Positions 49,989 to 59,381 of a stretch of DNA of 64,000 nt are shown here, piece by piece. The stretch's first letter is position 1. Each line of letters opens with the position of its first letter. A program made the translations under genes and the position numbers. Where the stretch lies: positions 4,828,501-4,892,500 of the forward strand of contig NZ_JACHIU010000001.1 of NCBI RefSeq assembly GCF_014207705.1, in the 5' to 3' direction. The stretch is from Sphaerisporangium rubeum. Its GTDB lineage: Bacteria; Actinomycetota; Actinomycetes; Streptosporangiales; Streptosporangiaceae. The notes beneath the pieces are model-generated. The model made no database searches. It worked only from the letters and a program-made list of their open reading frames with translations, and had not been told where the DNA came from.

Positions 49989-50425
49989 GCCAGAGCCTTC
50001 GTCAGGAACATCTGGGCCATGCTCAGCAGATCGACCCCAAGGCTCAGTTTCAGCATCAGCCACACCAGGACCGCCGCGAAGGCCAGCGTCACGGCCGCCA
50101 CCAGCACGCGCACCAGCCAGTTCTGCCGCATCAGCCAGTCGGTCCACGCCGACACCGTGCGCTTGGCGAACTGCAGCAGGCGGTGAGCCCACTCGAACTC
50201 CGTGGCCAGCACCGCCAGCCCCGCGAACACGATCAGCCAGCCAGGTCCCGGCAGCGGCACGAGCACCAGCCCCGTGACCACCAGCGCGGTGCCGAGCACA
50301 CCGACCACGATGCGCAGGGTGAGCCGGCCGGTGCGGGTGGACCGCACACTGTCCACCCAACCCATGAAACCTTCACGCCGGACATCAGGAGAGGCGTCGT
50401 CCTGCCGCTCATCGGTCACCGCCAC
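49985..50425 (-). CDS. PGPGW-type small membrane protein (TIGR02611)
   Basis: A 146-residue integral membrane protein with the PGPGW signature (VLVPLPGPGWLIVFAGLAVL) flanked by helices LRIVVGVLGTALVVTGLVL and VRVLVAAVTLAFAAVLVWLML. A soluble N-terminus of about 35 residues precedes them. GTG 50425 has GGGGG 8 nt upstream. Actinobacterial TIGR02611 proteins have no known function. It overlaps the GroES-like gene tail-to-tail by 4 bp. Confidence 0.88.
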   Translation of the reverse strand: MAVTDERQDDASPDVRREGFMGWVDSVRSTRTGRLTLRIVVGVLGTALVVTGLVLVPLPGPGWLIVFAGLAVLATEFEWAHRLLQFAKRTVSAWTDWLMRQNWLVRVLVAAVTLAFAAVLVWLMLKLSLGVDLLSMAQMFLTKALA

Positions 50426-50743
50426 GCCGTACACCCCCAATAGCCGCCTTCCACCTGCCCACAATATCCAGCGTCATGAAAACGACGCTCATCCCGCAGG
50501 TGGAGCCTGGTATACGACCTGGGGATGGGCCCGGCCAGGACGTGTCCGCCGATTTTCGGACAGGCCGGCGCGGCGTCCGGCACACGGCTCGCGCCACAGG
50601 GCCCAGTGCGCCGTCCCGGCTTGATCAGGTTAGGTCTTCTCAACCGGCGGATCTGAGGTTATCCAGGAGCGGAGGGCCGGTGGAACGCGCCAAAACCCAC
50701 CGCGCGGCGGCACACCGGCCTGACGTTCCGGTCCCCGAGGCGG
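50426..50743. other. Divergent intergenic region
   Basis: No gene is supported in this ~320-bp gap. It holds an inverted repeat, AGCGTC (50470-50475) and GACGCT (50484-50489), near the PGPGW-gene side. The promoter of the secreted-protein gene should lie at about 50620-50700; I cannot fix its boxes. Confidence 0.45.
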
Positions 50744-51844
50744 ATGGACAACGCGATGAGCCGATTACTTCCCGTATTCCTACGAGTCCTCTGCGTCATC
50801 GGCCTGCTGACGGCCGGTGTCGCCGCCGGCACCGCCGCCGAGGCCGCGGTACCCAACCGGTGGGGCTTCGCGCTCGTCGACGTCACGAGCGGCGTCCCCG
50901 ACCCGTCGCACCAGGCGGGAAGCTGGCCCGCCGGGTTCAACGTCACCGTGACGAGCGGCGGCGTCGGCCAGTACTTCGTGAAGTTCCCGCAGATCGGCGT
51001 GCCGAACGGCGGGGTGGTGCACGTCACGGCGCTGTCGCAGACCGCCGTGTGGTGCCAGGCGCAGAAATGGGGCATGAGCGGCGCCGACGAAGTGGTGGCG
51101 GTACAGTGCTACCGCTTCGGCGGGACGCCGGAGAACACACGGTTCAGCATCGTGTTCGAGGAGAGCAGCGGCTGGGGTGCCATCGTGCAGGGACTCGGCT
51201 ACGTCCACTGGACCGGCTCGGGGATCGGCACGCAGTTCAACTCGACCGGCACGGTGAACTCGGTGACCCCGACCGGTGTCGGGGTCTGGACCGTGAAGAT
51301 GCCGAATCTCGGCCCGTCGGTCATGGCCGGCGGCATCCAGGTGACCGCCGTGAACTCCAGCATGCCGGCCCGCTGCAAGGTCGGCGCCTGGGCCCCGACG
51401 ACGTCGGGGCAGCTCATCCAGGTGCGGTGCCACAACGCGACCAACGTCCCCGTCGACACCGGCTGGACCATCACCTACCAGTACACCAGGGCCGTGACGG
51501 GGGGTGCCGCGCCGCCGCGGTACTTCGGCTACGTCTTCGACAACTCACCCGCCAACCCCGGGCCGTACACGCCGGTGCCGGCGGGGGTCACGTTCAACTC
51601 CGTGGGCTCGTTCAACGAGATCCAGAGCGCGGGTCCCGGTCAGCGTATGGTGACCTTCCACAAGATCGGGGTGCTGCAGGACAACGTGCAAGTCACCGCG
51701 TACGGTCCCGGACCGGAGTTCTGCAACCTCGTGACCGTGTGGGGCACCTGGGGGATGGAGGTCACCGTGCGCAACGTCATCTGTTACAGCGGCACGACCA
51801 GAGTGGACCAGCCGTCCATGGTGGCCTACACGTCCGCGTCCTGA
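50744..51844 (+). CDS. Secreted protein with three ~100-residue repeats
   Basis: A 366-residue exported protein I do not recognise. The signal peptide (FLRVLCVIGLLTAGVAAGTAAEA) is followed by three divergent repeats. Each has an aromatic-Gly start (RWGFALVD, GWGAIVQGLGYVHW, RYFGYVFDN), an N-terminal FN(V/S) strand, a VxFxxIG-type strand (VKFPQIGV, VKMPNLGP, VTFHKIGV) and a Cys pair (WC..QC, RC..RC, FC..IC) probably forming a disulfide. All-beta structure is likely. ATG 50744 is used; ATG 50756 is possible. No enzymatic motifs. It converges with the GH74 gene, beyond a strong terminator. Confidence 0.75.
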   Translation: MDNAMSRLLPVFLRVLCVIGLLTAGVAAGTAAEAAVPNRWGFALVDVTSGVPDPSHQAGSWPAGFNVTVTSGGVGQYFVKFPQIGVPNGGVVHVTALSQTAVWCQAQKWGMSGADEVVAVQCYRFGGTPENTRFSIVFEESSGWGAIVQGLGYVHWTGSGIGTQFNSTGTVNSVTPTGVGVWTVKMPNLGPSVMAGGIQVTAVNSSMPARCKVGAWAPTTSGQLIQVRCHNATNVPVDTGWTITYQYTRAVTGGAAPPRYFGYVFDNSPANPGPYTPVPAGVTFNSVGSFNEIQSAGPGQRMVTFHKIGVLQDNVQVTAYGPGPEFCNLVTVWGTWGMEVTVRNVICYSGTTRVDQPSMVAYTSAS

Positions 51845-51863
51845 CCGCCGCGGCACACAGGCA

Positions 51864-51895
51864 GGGCCCGGCACCCGCGCAGGGGTGCCGGGCCC
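51864..51895. terminator. Bidirectional hairpin terminator
   Basis: GGGCCCGGCACCC (51864-51876) pairs perfectly with GGGTGCCGGGCCC (51883-51895) around a 6-nt loop. This 13-bp stem lies 20 bp after each of the convergent stop codons and is a clear transcription stop. Confidence 0.85.
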
Positions 51896-51915
51896 GCTTC
51901 TCATGCGGCGGCCGG

Positions 51916-54900
51916 TCAGCCCACCGTGCAGCTGATCTGCGACGGGATGCTGTTGTTGTTGCCGTTCCAGCCGCTGTTGAAGCCGAACGACGTACCGGCA
52001 CCCGCGGCGAGGTTCCCGTTGTAGGAGACGTTGCGCGCGGTCACCTGCGCGCCGGACTGGGTGACCGTGGCGTTCCAGGCCTGGCTGACGACCTGGCCGT
52101 CGGCGAACGTCCAGCGGACCGTCCAGCCGGTGATGGCCGAGGTGCCGGTGTTGGTCACCGCGACGTTGGCCGTGAACCCGCTCGGCCAGGAACTGGCGAT
52201 CGAGTAGGCGGCCGTGCAGCCGCCGCCTCCGCCGCCGGTCGTGCTGAACGTCACCGAGTTCGACGCCGGCGACGAGTTGCCGGCCGCGTCCCTGGCGACC
52301 ACGTAGAAGGTGTACGTCGTGGACGCCGTCAGGCCGGTCAGCGCGAACGAGTTCGTGGTCGCGGTGCCGACCTTCACGTCGGTCGTCCCCGCGCGGTACA
52401 CGTCGTACCCGGTGACCCCCACGTTGTCGGTGGACGCCTGCCACGACAACGTGGCACCCGACGACGTGATCGACGACGCGGCCGGCGTACCCGGCCGCGA
52501 CGGCGCGGTGGTGTCCCCGCCGCCGGTCGTGGTGAACGTCACCGTGTTGGACGCCTGCGAGGTGTTGCCGGCCGCGTCCCTCGCCACCACGAAGTACGTG
52601 TACGACGTGGACGCCGACAGACCCGTCAGCGTGAACGAGTTGGTCGTCGGGGTGCCGACGCTCACGTCGGTCGTCCCCGACCTGCGGTACACCGTGTACC
52701 CGGTGACGCCGACGTTGTCGGTGGACGCCGTCCACGTCAGGGTCGCGCCGGTGCTGGTGATCGACGACGCGGCCGGCGTACCTGGCCGCGACGGCGCCGT
52801 GGTGTCCCCGCCGCCACCGGTGGTGGTGAACGTCACCGGGCTGGACTCCGGCGAGGAGTTCCCCGCGGCGTCCCTCGCCACCACGTAGAACGTGTACGAC
52901 GTGGAGGCCGTCAGGCCGGTGAGCGCGAACGAGTTCGTGGTCGCGGTGCCGACCTTCACGTCGGTCGTGCCGGCCTCGCGGTACACGTCGTAGCCGGTGA
53001 CGCCGGTGTCGTCGGTGGACGCCGTCCACGTCAGGGTGGCGCCGGTCGACGTGATCGACGACGCGGCCGGCGTGCCGGGCTTCGACGGCGGCGTGGTGTC
53101 CGGCGTGGTGCCGCCGGTCCGGTCGCCGTAGATGACGCCGCGGCCGTTGGTGCCGATGTACACGCGGCCGTAGATCCGCGGGTCGCCGGTCAGGGCCTCG
53201 CCGATGTTGCCGTACTGGTGCTGGTCGTCGTTGATGCGGACCCAGGTCGCGCCGGTGTCGTCGGAGCGGAACACGCCGCGCACGCCGTCGATCTTGGCGA
53301 TGGTGAACAGCGCCTGGTTGGTACGGCCCGGCGCCGCCTTGCCGAAGCCGATGTTGTCGGCCTCGGTGACGTTGGACAGCTTGGTGAACGACGCGCCGGA
53401 GTTGGTGGAGTGCCACAGGCCGTACGCGCCGGTGCTGCTGCCGCCGGCCAGCCAGATGTCACCCTCGGTGCCGGGGAGCGCCTTGAAGCGGACGTTACCG
53501 GTGGCCGGCAGGCCCGTCGCGGCGGTACGGGTGAAGGTCGCGCCGCCGTTGGTGCTGACGTAGAAACCGCCGGCGGAGAAGGCGTAGAACTTGTTCGGGT
53601 TCACCCGGTCGGACTCGATGATCGAACCGGCGGGGGCACCGGACGCGGCGCTCCAGCTGTTGCCGTACCCGACCGAGTACACGACCTGCTGGCCGGGGTC
53701 GCCGGGGGCCCACACGAAGCGGCTGCCGTCGGCGTTGGCGGCCACCGTGCCGCCGTTGTTGACCCCGCCGGGCTCGGTGCCCTGGAACCAGTTGGCGCCG
53801 CCGTCGGTGGAGAACGCCACATGGCTGTCGTTCGGCCGGTCCGAATCGGTGAAGTTGCCGGCCCTGACCATGATGCTCGGGTTGGTGCCGGCGTAGTCGA
53901 GGCTGGTGGTCGTGGTGAACACCGGCGAGGTGAACATCATCGACGGGACCTTGGTGAGGTCGGTGTGCCGGAACCCGCCGATGTCGCCGAGGCCGCTGAT
54001 CAGCGGTGCGCCGGACGGCGGGCTGATCAGGTCGAGCACGGCGGTCTCCTCGAGGCCCGCCGCCGTCGGCTTGATGGTGAACTGGCCGCCGCTGTCCCAC
54101 TGGCGCAGGTCGGTGGTGCCGTAGATGGTGGCGCCGGTGCCGTACATCATGCGGTTGGAGTCGAAGGGGTCGATCTCCATGGACTCGACCATCCAGCCGA
54201 GCTTGGGGGTGATCTCCGGAGGCTGGGGGTTGGTGCCGAAGGTCAGCCACGGGCTGGAGCTGATGTCCATCTTGTAGCGGAACGAGCGGTTCGGGTAGCT
54301 GGTGAAGTCCCACACGCGGGTCCACGTGGCGCCGGAGTCCGTGCTGCGGAAGAAGATCGCGTCCGGCCACCAGGAGTTCAGTGTGGCGACCATGAGCGTG
54401 CCGGGCCGCTGGCGGTCGATGGTGAGGCCGCTGTAGCCGAAGTAGTCGTCGGAGCTGCTGGACGCGATCGGGCTGATCTGCGTCCACGTGCCGGTCGCCG
54501 TCGCGTACCGCCACACCTCACCCTTGGTGCCGTTGTAGGGGCCGCCGCCGTCGCTGGTCGCGATGAACAGGTAGCCGTTGGTGGTGTCCAGCACACCCTT
54601 GTGCGCGATGTACCCGGTCGGCTGACCGGCGACGCGCTCCCAGGTGGTGCCGCCGTTGGTGGTGCGGTACACGGTGTTCGCCTTGTCGGCCACACCCACG
54701 TAGATCGTCTGGGTGGCGTTGCCGCTGGTGCCGGTGCGCTTGTCGAACGTCACCCACACCACACCCTGGTTGTCGCCGCCGTAGGCGTCACCGGGGGTCT
54801 CGGCGTAGTTGCCGGCGTTGGGGAAGCTCGTGACCTTGGACCACGTCACACCGGAGTCGGTGCTGCGCCACAGGCCGTTGCCGCTCGGCGCGCCGAAGTA

Positions 54901-55407
54901 CAGGACGCTGTTGCGGTTGGGGTCGATCGCGAGGCGCTCACCCATGCCGCGGCCCGGCATGTTGCCGCCGAGCTTGAACGGCAGCACGCTGCGCTGCCAG
55001 GTGGCCCCCTTGTCGGAGGACCGCAGGATCGCGCCGGGGTTGGGGTCCCAGTCGTTGGTGTACATGCCGGCCGCGACGTAGACCTTGTCGGGGTCCACCG
55101 AGTCGGTCGCGAGGCTCACCACGCCGTTGTAACCCCAGTTGTCGAAGCCCACCCAGTCGAGCAGCGGGATCCAGGTCTGCGTCGACTGGTTCCAGCGGTA
55201 CGCGCCGCCGATGTCGGTGCGCGCGTAGATGAGGTTCTGCTGGGTCTGGTTGAAGATGATCCCCGGCACGAAGCCGCCGCCGGCGATCTGGACGTTCTTG
55301 AACGTGTACGGGTCGGACGCCGCCGCCGTCACCGGTGGGGCCTCCACCCCCGCGGTGAAGCATGCCGCCATCAGGATGGCGAGCAGCCCGAAGAGCTTTC
55401 TGCGCAT
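51916..55407 (-). CDS. GH74 xyloglucanase with three FN3 and CBM2
   Basis: A 1163-residue secreted multidomain glycosidase. The signal peptide (LFGLLAILMAACFTAGVEA) is followed by a two-propeller GH74 domain (~30-780), which cleaves beta-1,4-glucan backbones of xyloglucan. The catalytic Asp residues are expected at D65 (ARTDIGGAYRW) and D475 (GLGDIGGFRH). Sialidase-like Asp-box repeats (STDSGVTW, STDSGATW, SDKGATW) mark the propellers. Three near-identical FN3 modules (PGTPAASSITSTGATLTW) and a C-terminal CBM2 (WTVRWTFADGQVVSQAWNA) follow. ATG 55407 has AAGGGA 8 nt upstream. It would act outside the cell on plant cell walls. Confidence 0.93.
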   Translation of the reverse strand: MRRKLFGLLAILMAACFTAGVEAPPVTAAASDPYTFKNVQIAGGGFVPGIIFNQTQQNLIYARTDIGGAYRWNQSTQTWIPLLDWVGFDNWGYNGVVSLATDSVDPDKVYVAAGMYTNDWDPNPGAILRSSDKGATWQRSVLPFKLGGNMPGRGMGERLAIDPNRNSVLYFGAPSGNGLWRSTDSGVTWSKVTSFPNAGNYAETPGDAYGGDNQGVVWVTFDKRTGTSGNATQTIYVGVADKANTVYRTTNGGTTWERVAGQPTGYIAHKGVLDTTNGYLFIATSDGGGPYNGTKGEVWRYATATGTWTQISPIASSSSDDYFGYSGLTIDRQRPGTLMVATLNSWWPDAIFFRSTDSGATWTRVWDFTSYPNRSFRYKMDISSSPWLTFGTNPQPPEITPKLGWMVESMEIDPFDSNRMMYGTGATIYGTTDLRQWDSGGQFTIKPTAAGLEETAVLDLISPPSGAPLISGLGDIGGFRHTDLTKVPSMMFTSPVFTTTTSLDYAGTNPSIMVRAGNFTDSDRPNDSHVAFSTDGGANWFQGTEPGGVNNGGTVAANADGSRFVWAPGDPGQQVVYSVGYGNSWSAASGAPAGSIIESDRVNPNKFYAFSAGGFYVSTNGGATFTRTAATGLPATGNVRFKALPGTEGDIWLAGGSSTGAYGLWHSTNSGASFTKLSNVTEADNIGFGKAAPGRTNQALFTIAKIDGVRGVFRSDDTGATWVRINDDQHQYGNIGEALTGDPRIYGRVYIGTNGRGVIYGDRTGGTTPDTTPPSKPGTPAASSITSTGATLTWTASTDDTGVTGYDVYREAGTTDVKVGTATTNSFALTGLTASTSYTFYVVARDAAGNSSPESSPVTFTTTGGGGDTTAPSRPGTPAASSITSTGATLTWTASTDNVGVTGYTVYRRSGTTDVSVGTPTTNSFTLTGLSASTSYTYFVVARDAAGNTSQASNTVTFTTTGGGDTTAPSRPGTPAASSITSSGATLSWQASTDNVGVTGYDVYRAGTTDVKVGTATTNSFALTGLTASTTYTFYVVARDAAGNSSPASNSVTFSTTGGGGGGCTAAYSIASSWPSGFTANVAVTNTGTSAITGWTVRWTFADGQVVSQAWNATVTQSGAQVTARNVSYNGNLAAGAGTSFGFNSGWNGNNNSIPSQISCTVG
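52220..53100 (-). repeat. Three tandem FN3-coding repeats
   Basis: Three consecutive blocks of ~290 bp encode nearly identical FN3 modules separated by GGGGDTTAPSRPG linkers. Long stretches of DNA match between copies. This suggests recent duplication or ongoing gene conversion inside the GH74 gene. Confidence 0.8.
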
Positions 55408-55548
55408 GAACGGTTTCCCTTCGAATACGGACAAACCGCCATGCACGATCAGGCGGGACCCTGACCGTCGACCTCCAGCGTGCATGGAACTGTGGTGCTC
55501 GGACGCCTGACACGTCCCGCGCGCAGACTCACACAGCGCGGCCCTGCG

Positions 55549-55564
55549 CGTCAATAGTTTGACG
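55549..55564. promoter_or_regulatory. 16-bp palindrome in the GH74/symporter intergenic region
   Basis: CGTCAA-TAGT-TTGACG is a palindrome with perfect 6-bp arms midway between the divergent GH74 and symporter genes. It is a good candidate for a sugar-responsive (for example LacI-type) operator acting on both, although no such regulator gene is in the window. Confidence 0.45.
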
Positions 55565-55662
55565 ACCATACTTTCTCGGAGTGGGGCCACGATGTGGGCT
55601 GCGTCACAGACCGATCGTTATGCCAGGTGAAAGGGTGGAAAATCCGGGTAGCGGGCCTTGCC

Positions 55663-57336
55663 GTGGCTCCTCACCTGGCTCTGGCGGCCCCCGACCTCCG
55701 GCTGGACGTCAACCTCCTCGACTACCTCATCCTCGCGGTGTACTTCCTCACCGTCCTCGGCATCGGCTTCGTCGCACGCCGGACCATCAAGACCAGCCTG
55801 GACTTCTTCCTGTCCGGCCGGTCCCTGCCGGCCTGGATCACCGGCCTGGCCTTCCTGTCCGCCAACCTCGGCGCGACCGAGATCCTCGGCATGGCGGCCA
55901 ACGGCGTGCAGTACGGCGTCGCGACCGTCCACTACTACTGGATCGGCGCGGTCCCCGCGATGGTGTTCCTCGGCGTCGTGATGATGCCGTTCTACTACCG
56001 ATCCAAGGTGCACAGCGTGCCGGACTTCCTGCGCCGCCGCTTCAACGGCCAGACGCAGCTCCTCAACGCCATCACCTTCGCCGTCGCGCAGATCCTCATC
56101 GCCGGCATCAACCTGTACGCGCTCGCGCTCGTCATGGGTGCGCTGCTCGGCTGGCCGCTGATGCTGTCCATCGTGGTGTCCGCGGCGATCGTGCTCGCGT
56201 ACGTCGTGCTCGGCGGCCTGTCCTCGGCGATCTACAACGAGGTCATGCAGTTCTTCGTCATCCTCGCCGGCCTCATCCCCGTGACCGTCCTCGGCCTGAT
56301 CAAGGTCGGCGGCTTCTCCGGCCTCACCGAGAAGGTCCGGCAGTCCGCGATCGGCGAAGGCGGCCTGCACGCCTGGGCCGGCACCGCGTCCGGCGACAAC
56401 CCGCTCGGCGCGCACTGGATCGGCATCGTCCTCGGCCTCGGCTTCGTGCTGTCGTTCGGCTACTGGACCACCAACTTCGCCGAGGTCCAGCGCGGCCTGT
56501 CGGCCCGCAACACCAACGCCGCGCGCCTCACCCCCATCGTGGCCGCGTACCCCAAGATCTTCATCCCCTTCGTCACCGTCATCCCCGGCCTCGTCGCACT
56601 GGTCCTGTTCAGCGACCTCGGCAAGCCCGACGGCCCCCAGTACAACTACGCGATCCCGCTGCTCATGGGCGACCTGCTCCCCAACGGCGTCCTCGGCGTC
56701 GCCGTCACCGGCCTGCTCGCGTCCTTCATGGCCGGCATGGCCGCCAACATCAGCGGCTTCAACACCGTCTTCACCTACGACATCTGGCGCTCGCACGTAC
56801 GCAAGGACCGTCCCGACGACTACTACCTGCGCCTCGGCCGCTGGGCCACCGTAGGCGGCGTCGTCCTCGGCATCGGCACCGCGCTCATCGCCGCCGGCTT
56901 CAGCAACATCATGAACTACCTGCAGACCCTGTTCTCGTTCTTCAACGCGCCGCTGTTCGCCACGTTCATCATCGGCCTGTTCTGGCGCCGCATGACCCCC
57001 TGGGCCGGCTTCTGGGGCCTCCTGACCGGCACGCTGGCCGCCTTCGCCTCGTACATCCTCTACAAGGCGGACGTCATCGACTTCGGCACCGAACTCAACG
57101 CCACCTTCTGGGGCGCCGGCATCGCCTTCGTCGTCGACGCCGTCGTCTCGGTGGCCGTCACCCTCGCCACCACCCCCAAGCCCGAGAGCGAACTCCGCGG
57201 CCTGGTCTGGGGCCTCACCGACACGACTCTCGCCGACGACTCCGTCAAGGGCGACAAGTCCTGGTACCGCTCCCCCCTCGTCCTCGGCGCCGGCGCACTG
57301 ATCCTCTCCGCCGCCATGTACATCCCCTTCATCTAG
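55663..57336 (+). CDS. Sodium:solute symporter (SSS family)
   Basis: A 557-residue transporter with about 14 TM helices. Family marks are FFLSGRSLPAWITGLAFLSANLGATEILGMAANGVQYG, INLYALALVMGALLGW and FGYWTTNFAEVQRGLSARN. GTG 55663 (VAPHLALAAPDLRLDVNLLDY) is the likely start; the frame extends to 55594, and ribosome-site evidence is weak. The group often carries sugars or organic acids with Na+. It is divergent from the GH74 gene and followed at 20 bp by a small membrane protein, so uptake of sugars released from plant polymers is plausible. Confidence 0.93.
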   Translation: MAPHLALAAPDLRLDVNLLDYLILAVYFLTVLGIGFVARRTIKTSLDFFLSGRSLPAWITGLAFLSANLGATEILGMAANGVQYGVATVHYYWIGAVPAMVFLGVVMMPFYYRSKVHSVPDFLRRRFNGQTQLLNAITFAVAQILIAGINLYALALVMGALLGWPLMLSIVVSAAIVLAYVVLGGLSSAIYNEVMQFFVILAGLIPVTVLGLIKVGGFSGLTEKVRQSAIGEGGLHAWAGTASGDNPLGAHWIGIVLGLGFVLSFGYWTTNFAEVQRGLSARNTNAARLTPIVAAYPKIFIPFVTVIPGLVALVLFSDLGKPDGPQYNYAIPLLMGDLLPNGVLGVAVTGLLASFMAGMAANISGFNTVFTYDIWRSHVRKDRPDDYYLRLGRWATVGGVVLGIGTALIAAGFSNIMNYLQTLFSFFNAPLFATFIIGLFWRRMTPWAGFWGLLTGTLAAFASYILYKADVIDFGTELNATFWGAGIAFVVDAVVSVAVTLATTPKPESELRGLVWGLTDTTLADDSVKGDKSWYRSPLVLGAGALILSAAMYIPFI

Positions 57337-57355
57337 ACCTCCCCGGAAGGCCCTC

Positions 57356-57934
57356 ATGACCCCCGACAACTCCCGCCCCGACCCCACCCCTCACGAAGAG
57401 ACCTCCCGGTCAGCCGACCCCCTCAACGAGGAAACCCCTGCGACCGCGGACACTTCCAGGCCCGCCTCCCACGACGAAACTCCTGCCGCCGCCGATGTTT
57501 CCCGGCCCACCTCCCACGAGGACAGCCCCCTGGCCGCGGACACTTCCAGGTCCGCCGGAACCTCCCCCCACCTCACCGAGGCCACCCGGCAGGACGACCC
57601 GCCGCCGAGCGACCGCACCCCCCTCGACGACTGGACCGGTTCCGTAGAGGCCGACTCCACCACCCCGGAGTCGGCTGCCGACCGGGCCGCCAAAGGCCGC
57701 GCCGCGCGCCTGTTCGACATCCGCCGCATCATCGGCGGCCTGTTCCTGGTGTACGGCGTCATCCTCGTCATCACCGGCATCGTCGACGGCAACGACGCGG
57801 TGACCAAGGCAGAAGGCATACGCGTCAACCTCTGGACCGGCATCGGCATGATCGTCGTCGCCGGCGTGTTCATCGGCTGGGAACGCCTCCGTCCCGTGGA
57901 GATCTCTCCCTCCGAAGACGACCCGGCCACCTGA
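57356..57934 (+). CDS. Small membrane protein linked to the symporter
   Basis: A 192-residue protein. The first ~110 residues are acidic and disordered with internal repeats of the form ADTSRPxSHxE (as in ATADTSRPASHDETP, AADVSRPTSHEDSP). The C-terminal part has two TM helices (IIGGLFLVYGVILVITGIV, NLWTGIGMIVVAGVFIGW) preceded by ARLFDIRR. It is transcribed with the symporter, so it may be an accessory subunit. Conserved parts appear to be the LFDIRRIIGGLFLVYG region and the second helix. Function unknown. Confidence 0.75.
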   Translation: MTPDNSRPDPTPHEETSRSADPLNEETPATADTSRPASHDETPAAADVSRPTSHEDSPLAADTSRSAGTSPHLTEATRQDDPPPSDRTPLDDWTGSVEADSTTPESAADRAAKGRAARLFDIRRIIGGLFLVYGVILVITGIVDGNDAVTKAEGIRVNLWTGIGMIVVAGVFIGWERLRPVEISPSEDDPAT

Positions 57935-58083
57935 CCGTCACTGAACCGGATAAGTCACCATACGTGTAACTTTCAGCACGCGAACAGCGAACCCCCAGCT
58001 CACGCCGTCGTCCCCCAACCTCCGACTACCTCGTCCTCCCCGATGGTCCCTACCATCGCCGACAAATCCCCCGGAGGTGGACG

Positions 58084-59244
58084 ATGGCTGCAAGACGCAC
58101 GCTATTGGCAATGCTCACAGCCCTGGTCGGTGTCCTGGCATACCTGGTGATCACACCGGCCCTCCCCGCCAGAGCCGCCACCGTGAAGATCATGCCCCTA
58201 GGCGACTCGATCACCGGCTCCCCCGGCTGCTGGCGCGCACTCCTGTGGAACCGCCTCGTCCAAGCCGGCTACACCGGCCTCGACTTCGTCGGCACCCTCC
58301 CCCCTCAAGGCTGCGGCGTCTCCTACGACGGCGACAACGAAGGCCACGGCGGCGCACTCGTCACCAACGTCGCCGACCAGAACCAGCTCCCCGCCTGGCT
58401 CTCGGCCACCAACCCCGACATCGTCCTGATGCACTTCGGCACCAACGACGTCTGGAGCAACCGCCCCACCCAGACCATCCTCGCCGCGTACAGCAAACTG
58501 GTCGACCAGATGCGGGCCAACAACCCCAGGATGAAAATCCTCGTAGCCAAGATCATCCCCATGAGCGTCAGCTCCTGCCCCGAGTGCGGCAACCGCGTCA
58601 TCTCCCTGAACGCCGACATCCCCGCCTGGGCCGCCGCCAAGAGCACCTCCGCGTCCCCCATCGTGGTCGTCGACCACTGGACCGCCTTCAGCACAGCCCA
58701 GAACACCTACGACGGCGTCCACCCCAACGCCTCAGGCGACCAGAAGATGTCCGACGCCTGGTACCCACCCCTCAAGTCCCTCCTCGACGGCGTGACCCCC
58801 ACCGGCGAACCCACCCCCACAATCACCACAACCCCCACCCCCACCCGTCCCCCCACACCGACCCCGACCCCCACCCCGACCCGAACCCCCACCCCGACCC
58901 CGTCCGGACCCCCCACCCCCACCCCGACCACCTCCCCCGGCGGCTGCCAGGCCACCTACACCGTCACCAACTCCTGGCCCGGCGGCTTCCAGGCCGACGT
59001 GACCATCCGCAACCCCGGCCCCGCCACCGCCCCCGGCTGGACCGTCCGCTGGACCTGGCCCACCGGCCAGACCGTCTCCCAAGCCTGGAACGCCACCGTG
59101 ACCACCACAGGCACCTCGGTAACCGCCAAAAACGCCTCCTACAACGCCACCCTCACCGCCGGCGCCACCACAACCTTCGGCTTCACCGGCACCCACACCG
59201 GAACCAACACCTCTCCAACCCCAGTCACCTGCACCTTCCCCTAA
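58084..59244 (+). CDS. Secreted SGNH hydrolase with CBM2
   Basis: A 386-residue exported esterase. A signal peptide (LLAMLTALVGVLAYLVITPALPARA) precedes an SGNH/GDSL domain: block I MPLGDSITGSPG (Ser), block III FGTNDVW, block V DGVHPNASG (Asp and His). A Pro/Thr linker follows, then a CBM2 (WTVRWTWPTGQTVSQAWNATV) for cellulose binding. CE3-like acetylxylan esterase activity is a reasonable inference. ATG 58084 has GGAGG 6 nt upstream. With GH74 and the symporter it forms a small plant-polysaccharide neighbourhood. A strong terminator follows. Confidence 0.9.
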   Translation: MAARRTLLAMLTALVGVLAYLVITPALPARAATVKIMPLGDSITGSPGCWRALLWNRLVQAGYTGLDFVGTLPPQGCGVSYDGDNEGHGGALVTNVADQNQLPAWLSATNPDIVLMHFGTNDVWSNRPTQTILAAYSKLVDQMRANNPRMKILVAKIIPMSVSSCPECGNRVISLNADIPAWAAAKSTSASPIVVVDHWTAFSTAQNTYDGVHPNASGDQKMSDAWYPPLKSLLDGVTPTGEPTPTITTTPTPTRPPTPTPTPTPTRTPTPTPSGPPTPTPTTSPGGCQATYTVTNSWPGGFQADVTIRNPGPATAPGWTVRWTWPTGQTVSQAWNATVTTTGTSVTAKNASYNATLTAGATTTFGFTGTHTGTNTSPTPVTCTFP

Positions 59245-59275
59245 CCCCCTGACCCTCCCTCCCACCACCAAGATC

Positions 59276-59318
59276 GAGGGCACCCCCACCCGCCCGCCGG
59301 GGGTGCCCTCTCTTTTTT
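59276..59318 (+). terminator. Rho-independent terminator after the esterase gene
   Basis: GAGGGCACCCCC (59276-59287) pairs perfectly with GGGGGTGCCCTC (59299-59310), followed by the T-rich tail TCTTTTTT (59311-59318). This is a textbook intrinsic terminator 31 bp after the esterase stop. Confidence 0.95.
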
Positions 59319-59381
59319 GCCCCCACCCCCACCCGACCCCACCCCAAACACCCCCCGACCTATGAGAGACTCACAGCTTGC

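Noticed and set aside
50476-55464. Very long plus-strand open frame (1662 codons) over the GH74 gene
   Set aside because: Composition is Arg/Gly/Val-rich, no domains; the opposite strand encodes clear GH74, FN3 and CBM2 modules.
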